64,000 nt of DNA, taken from assembly GCA_949127735.1 (NCBI GenBank), contig CASBPX010000126.1:1-64000 (forward strand). The letters are read 5' to 3'. This stretch comes from Candidatus Obscuribacterales bacterium. GTDB lineage: Bacteria > Cyanobacteriota > Vampirovibrionia > Obscuribacterales > Obscuribacteraceae. The number at the start of each line of letters is the position of its first letter. The first letter of the stretch is position 1. A program made the translations under genes and the position numbers. The notes under the pieces were generated by a model, which did not search any database, was not told the origin of the DNA, and worked only from the letters and a program-made list of their open reading frames with translations. Below are positions 51,665 to 60,407 of this stretch, one piece after another.

Positions 51665-52618
51665 ATGAAGATGAAGACCTTAGAGAAAACACAGCGCGAT
51701 ACATTTGATGCCGACGAACTCTGTCAAATGGCCTCAATGAGCGACAGTCTTACAAGAGATAGATCTGACAGCGATAAACCTGTCAAAGACGCCTGGGACA
51801 AATTGGGAGCAGTGGCACCGATTATCTCTGGCATGTTGATATTTGTTATGGGCGGGTGGTTTACCTATACATTCAATCAACAGCAATTGCGCCTGCAAGA
51901 AATTCAAACCATTGAAAAGTTTATTCCGCATTTGATGGGCAACGATCAGAGCAAAAGGGCCGCTATTCTTGCCATTTCGTCTCTGACCAATGCCGAACTG
52001 GCGACTAAATTCGCCCAAATTTTCTCCAGTCCGGGAACGGTTTCGGCCCTGCAGTCACTGGCTGAAAATGGCACTGAAAAAGATAAAAGTATTGCTACCG
52101 ACGCTCTGGCTCGCGCTTTAGAGAATCTTGCCGCCCGGGAGAGTCGTCTCAATGATATTGAAGTTGCTTTCAACAAGGCGGCTTCTGAGCGCGTCTCTCC
52201 CAATTCTAAAAATGATGGCCCAGCCGATCAAGTTGACGAGGCCCAAAAACTTGAGCGTTTAGCCATTGTCTGCCGTGAGAGAGGGCATTTGACTGCCGCT
52301 GAAGCATTGCTGAAACAAGCAGTGAATGTCAGATTTAAAGCCACCGGCGACAGTAAAGACGTGGTCAACACTTTAAGAAAGTTAGCCGAAGTGCAAGTGG
52401 CTCAAGGCAATAATAACGAAGCAGAAGAAACCGGTAAAAAAGTTGCCACCCTGGAAAATAGGCTCACTCCCCCTAAAGAGCCAGCTGCACCACCAGTCGC
52501 TGCGCCTCCAGCCGCTAAACCAGCGGTAGAAGAGAAGGCAGATAGCAAGGCTGTAACACCAGCTTCTGAGACAATAGAAAAAGCCGCCCCTGATCCGAAA
52601 ACTGAAAGCGAAAGCTGA
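51665..52618 (+). CDS. Membrane-anchored TPR protein with Pro-rich tail
   Basis: A 317-residue protein. One membrane helix (about 52-72) follows a cytoplasmic, charged N-terminus; the region from about 75 to 180 is helical with ILAISSLTNAELATKFAQIFSSPGTV, then a TPR-like pair (about 195-255, LAIVCRERGHLTAAEALLKQAVNVRF). The C-terminal 60 residues are Ala/Pro/Glu-rich. It has no recognised catalytic function. Topology suggests the TPR part is on the far side of the inner membrane. Divergent from the quinone oxidoreductase gene (108 bp). Confidence 0.7.
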   Translation: MKMKTLEKTQRDTFDADELCQMASMSDSLTRDRSDSDKPVKDAWDKLGAVAPIISGMLIFVMGGWFTYTFNQQQLRLQEIQTIEKFIPHLMGNDQSKRAAILAISSLTNAELATKFAQIFSSPGTVSALQSLAENGTEKDKSIATDALARALENLAARESRLNDIEVAFNKAASERVSPNSKNDGPADQVDEAQKLERLAIVCRERGHLTAAEALLKQAVNVRFKATGDSKDVVNTLRKLAEVQVAQGNNNEAEETGKKVATLENRLTPPKEPAAPPVAAPPAAKPAVEEKADSKAVTPASETIEKAAPDPKTESES

Positions 52619-52647
52619 AATCGAAAACAGAAATTAAAAATCTGAGA

Positions 52648-52881
52648 TCAATTCTTGATGTATTGATCCCAGTATTCCGTTCTTTCTTTCCAGGCGCAGC
52701 TGTCATTGCCGCAAATTAAAGTCACTTTAGAACCCTTGGTTTCCAGTGCAGAATCTCCAGCGCCATCCCAGACTGACTCAGTCATTTCCACAAATTTTTC
52801 AAATGACTTAACAGGCTTTTTGCAGGTAGGACAAGCCATCTTGCCATTTTCGATGGCGGTTTTAATAGTCGAAAGTGACAC
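52648..52881 (-). CDS. Small zinc-ribbon-like protein
   Basis: A 77-residue protein with two CxxC-like pairs, CPTCKKP (about residues 17-20) and CGNDSC (about 58-63), the spacing of a zinc ribbon. The start is taken as GTG at 52881, since GGAG lies 7 nt upstream; the Met just before the first Cys pair is another choice. Nothing else is recognisable. It converges with the membrane TPR protein gene (29 bp). Confidence 0.6.
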   Translation of the reverse strand: MSLSTIKTAIENGKMACPTCKKPVKSFEKFVEMTESVWDGAGDSALETKGSKVTLICGNDSCAWKERTEYWDQYIKN

Positions 52882-53010
52882 TTTCTCGCTCCGTGAAACA
52901 AATGACAGTATCATAGCTGTCGCCAGCAATGTCGATATCGATAATTGTAATCTATCGATACAGCTAAGAGGTGCGATCTCTCGTATGGCATCCGCGCTAA
53001 ACTACTTCAT

Positions 53011-54777
53011 ATGACTAAAATAACCGCTATTGTCGCTCTGGCTTTGATAATGGCCTGGCCGTTTGCATCGATTTCCATGGCCGCTCCAGCCTTTGCTCAC
53101 GACGTCGACTTACAGAGTAGGGCCAACGAGGCATTTTGGCAGCATCATTATCGTAAAGCACAAAACGATGTGCTGGAAATTCTCAAAAGCGGCAAGCTTT
53201 CTTGCGCTGAACGCGCTCGTTGCCTGACCAATCTGTCTATCTGCGAAGCACAGCTAGACGAGGATGATTGTCAAAAGCACGCGCAGGCGGCGCTAAAATT
53301 GGCCGATGCCAAATCGCTCACATATGCTGATGCACTGGCTATTAACGCACGCTGTTTGCTGATGAATGGCGACACTGAAAAAGCGCGCAAAGCCTACGAA
53401 GAAGCCATTGCCATTGCCACCAATTTGCAGGGTGAGTGGAGCACCGATGTGGCACCATTTTATGAAGGTCTGGCGGCATGTTGCATGCGTGAAAAAGATT
53501 ATGCAAAAGCTGAAACATACTATTTTAAGGTGGCCAAACTTGACCTGATTAAATATGGCCCTGATGAAACACATTTAGCCTGGAGCTTGATGAGTCTCAA
53601 TAGTGCTGCCAGGGCTCTGAAGCACGATCAACTGGCCACAGTAATATTCAAAAAAATGTTCTGGAATTTTCGTCATCAAAACGAATTGCGCATCTTAGAC
53701 GACTACAAAGACGTGTCTAATAGCGAGATCTTCAAGGCATCGCTGAAAGAACAGTTGTATGGCAGCGAAGGTGCTTACGGAAATAAAGATCTTGCCCTTG
53801 ATCTAATTAAAGCCGGCATTCCAGAAACCGCCCTGGCCAATCCAACAGTTCGTCCTAAGACTTTCGATAACTGGTTTAAAGAACGAATTGGCCGCGAGCG
53901 CGCACCCGGATTGGCATATTTCGACCCCACCAAAAAGCTCAAAGGAATTATCGTCACAGTTCATGGGCTCGGTTTGCATAGCGGCGCCTTTACTCCACTT
54001 GCAACACGCATTCAGCATGACGGCATAGGGGTAATTTCATTTGATGTGCGCGGTTTCGGCAGTTACCGCAATGACGAACTGCTGCAGCAACTTGATTTGC
54101 TCTCCACAGTGGCCGATATCAAGCGCATTTTGACCGAGTTACGTAGCGATTATCCACACACTCCTTTGCTATTATTGGGTGAATCTATGGGTGGTGCCAT
54201 CGCTTTGCGAATTGCGGCAGAAGCACCACAACTTGTGGATGCAGTAATCAGCTCTGTGCCGTCAGGCTCTCGCTATCAATCAAAGAGTACTGCCTTAAAA
54301 GTTGGCTTAAAATTTCTCAATAACAAACATACCCAGTTTGACGTCACCAAAGAAGTTGTAGAAAAGGCCACGTGTAAATCTGACTTGCGTGACATGTGGG
54401 AAGGCGATGAGCATATGCGCATGAAATTATCGCCTTCTGAGCTGGTCAATTTTCAGAATTTCATGAGCGACAACATTAAAACGGCGCAGAAAATTGAAAG
54501 CACACCAATAATCATCTATCAGGGTTATAGCGATAACCTGGTGCGGCCGATGGGCACGTTAGCTATCTATCAAGCTATTCCGCAGAAAGACAAAGATCTA
54601 ATTTTCATTGGTCGGGCGGAACATTTGATTTTTGAAGAAGGACAATTTGATGATGTTATTTACAATGGAACACTGGGCTGGATATTAAGGCATCTTCCAG
54701 ACAAAAATACAATTTCAGCCAAGGCTGACCCCTGCGATGAACCAAACTCTCAAGAGACAAAAGCAAATGAAAAATAG
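53011..54777 (+). CDS. Exported TPR and alpha/beta-hydrolase fusion (monoacylglycerol-lipase-like)
   Basis: A 588-residue protein. Signal peptide about 1-30; TPR repeats about 30-235 (CAERARCLTNLSICEAQLDEDDCQKHAQAALKLA); from about 310 a serine-hydrolase domain: GIIVTVHGLGLHSGAF oxyanion region, nucleophile Ser in LLGESMGGAI, Asp in IYQGYSDNLV and His in GRAEHLIFE, all present in the correct order. The pattern is closest to monoacylglycerol lipase-type enzymes (esters of glycerol or similar). The substrate is not known. Its last codons overlap the start of the next gene. Confidence 0.88.
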   Translation: MTKITAIVALALIMAWPFASISMAAPAFAHDVDLQSRANEAFWQHHYRKAQNDVLEILKSGKLSCAERARCLTNLSICEAQLDEDDCQKHAQAALKLADAKSLTYADALAINARCLLMNGDTEKARKAYEEAIAIATNLQGEWSTDVAPFYEGLAACCMREKDYAKAETYYFKVAKLDLIKYGPDETHLAWSLMSLNSAARALKHDQLATVIFKKMFWNFRHQNELRILDDYKDVSNSEIFKASLKEQLYGSEGAYGNKDLALDLIKAGIPETALANPTVRPKTFDNWFKERIGRERAPGLAYFDPTKKLKGIIVTVHGLGLHSGAFTPLATRIQHDGIGVISFDVRGFGSYRNDELLQQLDLLSTVADIKRILTELRSDYPHTPLLLLGESMGGAIALRIAAEAPQLVDAVISSVPSGSRYQSKSTALKVGLKFLNNKHTQFDVTKEVVEKATCKSDLRDMWEGDEHMRMKLSPSELVNFQNFMSDNIKTAQKIESTPIIIYQGYSDNLVRPMGTLAIYQAIPQKDKDLIFIGRAEHLIFEEGQFDDVIYNGTLGWILRHLPDKNTISAKADPCDEPNSQETKANEK

Positions 54778-55378
54778 AAGCAAAATATTTTCGACTGCTT
54801 TTTTGGCGCTTGTATCGGCGCTTGTGATACCACAGGCAGTATTATGCCAGAACTTTCAAAATTGGTATCCTCAGAACATTGCTTTACCCAGCGGCCACAG
54901 CTACCCCTGTGCCCTGACTGCGCTTCCTGCCAATCTTGATGGCGTGCCGCCGGCCGACCGGGCCTTTATCAACCATGTTTATGCCATGTTGCTGCAGTGT
55001 GTGCAGGCAAAAACTGTGATGATTGACACGTTGCGTGATGGCAAAGGCGGCTTTGACCAAGCCTACGCTTCTTATTACGCTAAAACTGCACAAGCTCGCC
55101 AGAAAATCATGACCGAACCTGTGCCTAATGTTGGATTGCAAAGTTTTAGAGATGGAGTAGTCAGCGCCGTTGATCAGCAAATACTTTTCTTTGGCAAAGC
55201 AACAAAAGCCAGAGGCGCAGGCAAATCGTTTCAAGAGATTATCAGCTACCCTGAAGGCCGTACTGCTTCCGGTTTATTAATTCAAGCCTGGGGTGCCATG
55301 CAGGGTCGCTATCCGAACCTTTCGCCGGCAGTCAAAGACAGTGCTTATCACCATCTTTGTGCTCTTGATTTGTTTTAG
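54767..55378 (+). CDS. Secreted protein of unknown function
   Basis: A 203-residue protein; the ATG at 54767 overlaps the stop of the hydrolase gene, so the pair is translationally coupled. Signal peptide about 1-28 (AVLCQ). The mature part is helical with two cysteines (YPCALTALP, LLQCVQAK) and PEGRTASGLLIQAWGAMQGRYPNL near the end. I do not recognise a family. It probably acts with the TPR-hydrolase in the periplasm or outside. A long inverted repeat follows 40 bp after its stop. Confidence 0.65.
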   Translation: MKNRSKIFSTAFLALVSALVIPQAVLCQNFQNWYPQNIALPSGHSYPCALTALPANLDGVPPADRAFINHVYAMLLQCVQAKTVMIDTLRDGKGGFDQAYASYYAKTAQARQKIMTEPVPNVGLQSFRDGVVSAVDQQILFFGKATKARGAGKSFQEIISYPEGRTASGLLIQAWGAMQGRYPNLSPAVKDSAYHHLCALDLF

Positions 55379-55383
55379 CCCTA

Positions 55384-55491
55384 GATCTGTTCCGCACCCT
55401 TCACGTGGGGGTCTTACCTGAAAACTAGAGCGTATACGTTTTGACAAAATAAATGCCCAAAACGTATACGCTCTAGTTTCAAAAACAGATC
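55384..55491. repeat. Long perfect inverted repeat (22-bp arms) with outer arms
   Basis: Arms at 55422-55443 and 55458-55479 are perfectly complementary (22 bp) around a 14-base loop; an outer 8-bp pair (GATCTGTT at 55384, AACAGATC at 55484) flanks them. It may be a strong transcription hairpin after the secreted protein gene (there is no clear T-tract) or a small mobile palindromic element. See findings. Confidence 0.85.
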
Positions 55492-55618
55492 AAGCATGGC
55501 AAAACTGCCCCAGGTTATTGCTGAGTATAAAGTTTAAAATTCACAACGGGCAACAATGCGCCATTAATTGCCCTGAGCTGCCATGGCTTGGTTATGATCA
55601 AGACTCTTTGAGGAAATT

Positions 55619-56047
55619 ATGAACGCCCTTCAATTGCATCGTCGTTTTGAAACCAAAATGGCCATTCGAGTGGCCACCTATGACATCGATTATGCCAATC
55701 ATGTCTCCAATATCGTCTATTTTCGCTGGTTGGAAGATTTGCGCCTGCAACTACTGGAAGAAAACTTTCCGCTAGAAGAACTGATGAGCCAGGGTTATAT
55801 GCCTGTGCTGGCATCGTCGTCTATTGAATATAAAAAGGCAGTCAAACTTTTCGATCGGCCGGTGGGCCACATGTGGATCGAACGACTGGGCGCTGCCAGT
55901 ATGTACTTTGTGGGCGAATTTTTAGTTGACGGGCAGGTCACTACTAAGGCCAGTCATATTGGACTTTTTGTTGATACAGTGTCGCAAAAACCAGTAAAAA
56001 TTCCTGCGCAAATTGTAGAAAAATTTGCCAACTACTCGAAAATTTAA
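55619..56047 (+). CDS. Hotdog-fold acyl-CoA thioesterase
   Basis: A 142-residue hotdog-fold protein. YDIDYANHVSNIVYFRWLEDLRL carries the Asp/Asn-His catalytic region of the 4-hydroxybenzoyl-CoA thioesterase/YbgC type. Residues near VLASSSIEYKKAVKLFDRPVG and KASHIGLFVD complete the fold. It would hydrolyse an acyl-CoA; substrate unknown. AGGAA lies 5 nt before the ATG. It is followed 24 bp later by the 3-hydroxybutyrate dehydrogenase gene, suggesting linked acyl-CoA metabolism. Confidence 0.88.
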   Translation: MNALQLHRRFETKMAIRVATYDIDYANHVSNIVYFRWLEDLRLQLLEENFPLEELMSQGYMPVLASSSIEYKKAVKLFDRPVGHMWIERLGAASMYFVGEFLVDGQVTTKASHIGLFVDTVSQKPVKIPAQIVEKFANYSKI

Positions 56048-56071
56048 ATTACGAAATTGAGGCATTAGATT

Positions 56072-56881
56072 TTGACAGTTCAGAGTGATAGTTACGCCAC
56101 ATCGACACCCACAACAGTGCTGGTTACAGGCGCAACTTCAGGCATAGGTAAAGCTGTAGCACTCGGTTTTGCCAGAAATAAAAGCGCTGTGGCCATTAAC
56201 GGTTTTGGCCATGGAAGTGAAATCAGTGCGGTCTTAGATGAATTGAAAGCCAGTGGTGCGACAAAAGCGATTCATGTGCCCTCGGATATGAGTCAAGTAA
56301 AAGATATTGAAACCTTGATCATCACCACCCAAAATCAGCTTGGTTCACTTGATGTACTGGTAAACAATGCAGGCATTCAATACACCGCCAAAGTGGAAGA
56401 TTTTCCCGCCGAAAAGTGGGATCAGGTAATCGCCATCAATCTCACATCAGCCTTTCACACTATCAGGCTGGCACTGCCAATGATGAAAGCGCGCAATTTC
56501 GGCCGCATTATCAATATTGCTTCAGTACATGGCCTGGTAGGATCTGTGCAAAAGGCAGCCTATGTTGCGGCAAAACACGGCATAATCGGTTTAACGAAAG
56601 TGGTGGCACTGGAATGCGCAGAGCAAAATATTACGGCCAATTCGGTCTGCCCAGGCTGGGTGCTCACACCTCTGGTGGAAGCTCAACTCACAGCCAATGC
56701 AAAAAGAGATAATGTCACTAATGACCAGGCCGTGCACAATTTATTGTTAGAGAAACAGCCAAGTTTGCGCTTTGTGCCCTTAGACGAACTCTCACAGCTT
56801 TGCCTTTTTCTTGCGTCACCAGGCGCATCTTCCATCAATGGTGCGGCCTTGCCCATCGATGGCGGCTGGACAGCAAGGTAA
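56072..56881 (+). CDS. bdhA: 3-hydroxybutyrate dehydrogenase (SDR family)
   Basis: A 269-residue SDR. TVLVTGATSGIGKAVALGFA, VLVNNAGIQYTAKV, IINIASVHGLVGS, YVAAKHGIIGLTKVVALECA (active-site Tyr and Lys) and SVCPGWVLTPLVEAQL agree closely with bacterial 3-hydroxybutyrate dehydrogenase, which interconverts 3-hydroxybutyrate and acetoacetate with NAD. TTG start, no strong ribosome binding site. Together with the thioesterase upstream it suggests short-chain acyl or polyhydroxyalkanoate metabolism; no PHA synthase is in the window. Confidence 0.88.
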   Translation: MTVQSDSYATSTPTTVLVTGATSGIGKAVALGFARNKSAVAINGFGHGSEISAVLDELKASGATKAIHVPSDMSQVKDIETLIITTQNQLGSLDVLVNNAGIQYTAKVEDFPAEKWDQVIAINLTSAFHTIRLALPMMKARNFGRIINIASVHGLVGSVQKAAYVAAKHGIIGLTKVVALECAEQNITANSVCPGWVLTPLVEAQLTANAKRDNVTNDQAVHNLLLEKQPSLRFVPLDELSQLCLFLASPGASSINGAALPIDGGWTAR

Positions 56882-56904
56882 AATTGACTATTCTGGAAAT
56901 CTCG

Positions 56905-58452
56905 ATGAGAAAAACTGGTTTCATTTTAGCGGCTCTGTTGTGTGTAACTATGCCTGCGGCCATTGGCGCTCCTGCGGCACGCGATTGCGCAACCGCTTGC
57001 AAAAGCTGGCTCACCCGTGCCGATATCAGTCACTCACGGGTAGGGGTCGAAGTAATGGAATTGCCCTCAGGAAAGGTTGCCTTTGAGAGCAGTGGCAGCA
57101 AGAGATTCACGCCAGCATCCACCGCCAAAGTAATTACAACTTCGTGCATTTATGATTTACTCGGTGCCAATTATGTCTATCGCACCAGGCTCCTAAGCAA
57201 TGGAGTGCTTGAAGGCGGCATACTCAAAGGAGATTTGATTTTAGAGACCAGTCAAGATCCAAGCCTCAAGCGCAACGACCTGGTCAAGCTCGTACGTGAC
57301 GCCGGTGTAACTCAAGTAGACGGCAGAGTCTTTGTGGCTTGCCCGCCCGACGGTCACGACAATTATGCAGTCAGCTGGTTAGCTGAAGACTTTGGTCAAG
57401 ACTGGATGCCGGTTTCATCCAATCTTGTGATCGACAGCAATATTGCGTATGTCAGTGGCATTCCCAAGCAATTCCGCGTTACTGATGTTAAATCGACCGG
57501 CCTCGCTGTTTTAGATACATTGATGCAATCAGGTATTGGCTCTGCCTGGCTTTCAGTTGATCCGACTACCAATATTGTCAATGTCAATCGCGGTATCGCC
57601 TATAGTAGCAACGGTAAAATTGACGCATCGATAAAACGTGATGGACCCTTTGTTGTCGCTAACCCTGACGTGTACAATACTGGCATTTTCCAATCTGTCT
57701 TAAATGATCAACACATCAATGCCGGATATCCTGTAGTAACAACGTTCGGCTCTTACAAAGAAGCGCGCACCGTTCTCTCAGAACATGTCTCTAAACCTCT
57801 CTCGCAAATTGTTCGACTCTGCTTGCATGAAAGCGACAATTTGTATGCTCAACAGTTGCTACGCACCATTGCCCTCGCCGGCGATACCAGAGTGCCGAAG
57901 ACTAAATCCAAAAGAGTTGATGCCCGCACTCTAGAAGAGAAGGGTTTAAACCGCATTGGTGAATGGCTGTCAGGCCTCGGTGTGCCTGGAAGAGAAGTGG
58001 TGATGTTCGACGGGTGTGGGCTTTCACGCAAAGATTGTCTTACGCCCCATGCACTTAATCTGGTGCTGAAACATATGGCCGGCGAAGGAATTGATGGACC
58101 ATATTTAGATCTTCTCAAAGCTAGCGGCGAGGGTGCCAGTTCTTTCCGCTTCAAAACTGGCGCCATGGATACAGTTCGCGCTATAAGCGGCATTCTAATA
58201 AACAATTACAATCAGAAAGAAGCAGTGACCATTATGATTAATGGCCATACACCGTCAGTGAAAGATCTGCGCATTGCTCTTTCAGACCTGATAGAACGAT
58301 TGAAAAACTCAGCCATCAGTCGTGCTGATGCTACTCAGCCTGGTGGCGCAAAAACGCCTGCCGCAAATGCCGTAACGTCGGTACAGACTACTAAACGACT
58401 AACCCCAGCGAAACGCAGTAGCGTTCTCCGAAACAATCAAAGACGCCACTAA
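56905..58452 (+). CDS. dacB: D-alanyl-D-alanine carboxypeptidase/endopeptidase, PBP4 type
   Basis: A 515-residue class C penicillin-binding protein. Signal peptide about 1-22; the active-site SxxK is S72-T-A-K75, SxN is SDN in HESDNLYAQQL and KTG is in FRFKTGAMDTV. Between lie the long insert domains typical of PBP4. It trims or cuts peptide crosslinks of peptidoglycan in the periplasm. The last 50 residues are Thr/Ala/Arg-rich and disordered. The ATG at 56905 is 23 bp after the dehydrogenase gene; a longer frame exists but overlaps that gene. Confidence 0.93.
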   Translation: MRKTGFILAALLCVTMPAAIGAPAARDCATACKSWLTRADISHSRVGVEVMELPSGKVAFESSGSKRFTPASTAKVITTSCIYDLLGANYVYRTRLLSNGVLEGGILKGDLILETSQDPSLKRNDLVKLVRDAGVTQVDGRVFVACPPDGHDNYAVSWLAEDFGQDWMPVSSNLVIDSNIAYVSGIPKQFRVTDVKSTGLAVLDTLMQSGIGSAWLSVDPTTNIVNVNRGIAYSSNGKIDASIKRDGPFVVANPDVYNTGIFQSVLNDQHINAGYPVVTTFGSYKEARTVLSEHVSKPLSQIVRLCLHESDNLYAQQLLRTIALAGDTRVPKTKSKRVDARTLEEKGLNRIGEWLSGLGVPGREVVMFDGCGLSRKDCLTPHALNLVLKHMAGEGIDGPYLDLLKASGEGASSFRFKTGAMDTVRAISGILINNYNQKEAVTIMINGHTPSVKDLRIALSDLIERLKNSAISRADATQPGGAKTPAANAVTSVQTTKRLTPAKRSSVLRNNQRRH

Positions 58453-58468
58453 TAACAGCTTGTCGCTA

Positions 58469-59203
58469 TTAACGAAGGGCGTGATGACTTGTGGCAGTTA
58501 AATTAGCAGCTAAGATTGTGTGGGCTTCAGGCTGTTGCTGATCTTCGTATACGGCTTTAATGCGTTTTTTTAAAGCCAGAAGTGTGCGTGGCAACTCGTT
58601 TTTAACACCTTCTCTCACGGCCCATTGAGGCACGAAGAAACCAGGATCGATAAACATGCTGTAAGTCAATGCGGTTTTAGTGCCACCATCAGCGGGGCTC
58701 ATGTCCCAATAACCACGAAAATCTTTTAGCGTGCCGCCAATGCGTTTAAATTCAATTCGTCCGCCCTTTTCTGTCTGTTCGTAGCGTGACTCAACGGTGT
58801 ATGCCATCTGCGGCATAAAAGGGATGGGAGCAGTGTCAAGAGTCATCTTGAGCACCGAGAAATTAGCCTGGTCAGTGACAACTTCTACTCTCTTGACACG
58901 AGGGGCGATACGGCCGGCAAACTCAAAGGGGTTGACCATAATTGGCCAAACTTTGTCTGGAGACTGATCGATAATGATGCGACCAGTGACATATTTCTGT
59001 GCACCAATACCTTTCAAACCAACGACCACTTCGCCGCGGCCAAGTTTTTCTAAAGCAACTTTCTCTTCAAGAGCGGCTTTATCAGCAGTGGTGGCATTAT
59101 CACCGGCATATGACGGCACCACTGGTGAAGTCACTGTAATTGTTAGAGCGATGAGCAAACTTGTGGCAGCAGTTTTGGCCACCTGGTGAAAACTAAAGGT
59201 CAT
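58469..59203 (-). CDS. Exported SRPBCC (START-like) domain protein
   Basis: A 244-residue protein: signal peptide about 1-33, then a helix-grip domain (YVTGRIIIDQSPDKVWPIMVNPFEFAG, IPFMPQMAYTVESRYEQTEKGGRIEFKRIGGTLKDF, SMFIDPGFFVPQW). Diverged paralogue of the protein at 24886, with the same overall order. The ligand is likely a hydrophobic or isoprenoid compound (family knowledge, not visible here). GGAG lies 7 nt before the ATG. It converges with dacB (16 bp). Confidence 0.8.
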   Translation of the reverse strand: MTFSFHQVAKTAATSLLIALTITVTSPVVPSYAGDNATTADKAALEEKVALEKLGRGEVVVGLKGIGAQKYVTGRIIIDQSPDKVWPIMVNPFEFAGRIAPRVKRVEVVTDQANFSVLKMTLDTAPIPFMPQMAYTVESRYEQTEKGGRIEFKRIGGTLKDFRGYWDMSPADGGTKTALTYSMFIDPGFFVPQWAVREGVKNELPRTLLALKKRIKAVYEDQQQPEAHTILAANLTATSHHALR

Positions 59204-59597
59204 TATTTCTCCAGAACACTAGCCTGCAGGCAACTTCAAAAGATCGTGCAGTAATTCAAAGTTATGCAGGATGACGACTTCTATAGTCGACTAAAAGATA
59301 TAAGCCGTCAAGTGCACGACAGGCATTGCGTATATATCTTAGCAACCTCGCAAAGGTGCACCATGACAATCGTACCTAGTATCCGCCGGATATCAAGCGG
59401 TAGGGCGATCGATAAAGTTTTATCTGCGTGGTGAAAAAATATTCAGTTTCATATCAACCGTCGAGCTCATATCACCATATCTGGTGGCAATAACCGAACT
59501 AATATCGTTCTGTTATCACCGCCTTCTGGTTCAGACGTCGATAGATCGGTAAAAGTTTCCTAGAACATTGAATGTTCGCAAGTTTTGTTAAGAGAAT

Positions 59598-59628
59598 TTG
59601 GCCTTGACTACCCCTGTCAGAGTATAAT
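59598..59628 (+). promoter_or_regulatory. Promoter of the GGDEF-like gene
   Basis: A perfect TATAAT at 59623-59628; the best -35 is TTGGCC at 59598 with 19-bp spacing, while TTGACT at 59604 is closer to consensus but only 13 bp away. The start codon is 66 bp downstream. Confidence 0.5.
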
Positions 59629-59641
59629 GGCTGCCACAACT

Positions 59642-59667
59642 GCTGCTGTCCGCTTCGCGACAGTAGC
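59642..59667 (+). promoter_or_regulatory. Leader hairpin upstream of the GGDEF-like gene
   Basis: The stem CTGT-(C)-CGC with GCG-ACAG and a UUC loop, extended by GCT/AGC with mismatch, lies about 25 nt before the ribosome binding site AGAGGA (7 nt before the ATG). It may stabilise the mRNA or act in regulation. Confidence 0.4.
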
Positions 59668-59693
59668 ACTAGTAGTACTCAAGAGGATACGAG

Positions 59694-60398
59694 ATGCCTA
59701 CCTTCGATAAAGATCAGCAGCCACTTTTCGCCAGAGAAGGTCTATTCAGGCAAAAATTAAATCAGTTGCGCACTGGGGAAAGTCAAAATCCGCGCACTCC
59801 TCCAGCTGACGCATCATCGCGTTTTCGTGAACTAGAGCAAGGTAGCTACATTTCGAACGTTAAAGAGAGCTTGTCTAAAGCCGATCCAGACGAAAAAGAT
59901 CGTGCAGCTCTGCTTGACGGACCAACTGAGCTGTACAACCGCTCGGCAATCACAACCATTATTCGCAATGAACTCAAGCGTTCAAAGCGCTATAAGCACA
60001 ATTTGAGCCTGCTTGTGCTCAGCATTGACGACCTCGATACTGTCGGTCAGAAGCACGGAGCAGCTACTACAGACTCAATCGTTAAAGGTGTCGCCACCTT
60101 CTTAATGGGCATTATTCGCGACGTCGATATTCCTGCCCGTTATGACAAAAATACTTTCCTTGTACTTTGCCCAGACACTGAACCTAAGGGAGTTAGCATT
60201 TTAGCCGAGCGCATTCGCAGCAAAATTATGCTCACCAGAGTTTCAGATGTTGGCCAAAACTGGCATGTTACCGTTAGCCAGGGCATCGCCGGTTTTCCTG
60301 GCGCTGCCGTTAAGGGTGAAGAGCTTATTGAAAATGCTGTAATAGCGGCTAACACAGCCCTTAAAAACGGCGGAAATCAAACCGTTATCGCCGAGTAA
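59694..60398 (+). CDS. GGDEF-domain protein with degenerate active site
   Basis: A 234-residue soluble protein. The N-terminal 65 residues are polar and charged; from about 80 a GGDEF fold: LLDGPTELYNRSAITTIIRNELKRSKRYKHNLSLLVLSIDDLDTVG, then RYDKNTFLVLCPDT and RIRSKI, with GIAGFPG and GEELIENAVIAANTALKNGG. At the signature position RYGGDEF reads RYDKNTF, so cyclic-di-GMP synthesis is unlikely. Such degenerate domains may bind GTP or act as protein partners. It has its own promoter and terminator (60426-60455), so it is a single-gene unit. Confidence 0.88.
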   Translation: MPTFDKDQQPLFAREGLFRQKLNQLRTGESQNPRTPPADASSRFRELEQGSYISNVKESLSKADPDEKDRAALLDGPTELYNRSAITTIIRNELKRSKRYKHNLSLLVLSIDDLDTVGQKHGAATTDSIVKGVATFLMGIIRDVDIPARYDKNTFLVLCPDTEPKGVSILAERIRSKIMLTRVSDVGQNWHVTVSQGIAGFPGAAVKGEELIENAVIAANTALKNGGNQTVIAE

Positions 60399-60407
60399 AG
60401 TGTTCGC

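Larger units (their letters stand above)
59204..59693. other. 490-bp intergenic region with promoter and 5' UTR hairpin
   Basis: No open frame of interest. It contains a consensus -10 box (59623) and a GC-rich hairpin (59642-59667) in the likely leader of the GGDEF-like gene, plus an imperfect inverted repeat (around 59483-59523). A riboswitch was considered but no known consensus was found. Confidence 0.5.

Noticed and set aside
59204-59693. Cyclic-di-GMP riboswitch ahead of the GGDEF-like gene
   Set aside because: No match to the conserved GEMM core was seen; only a simple hairpin is supported.
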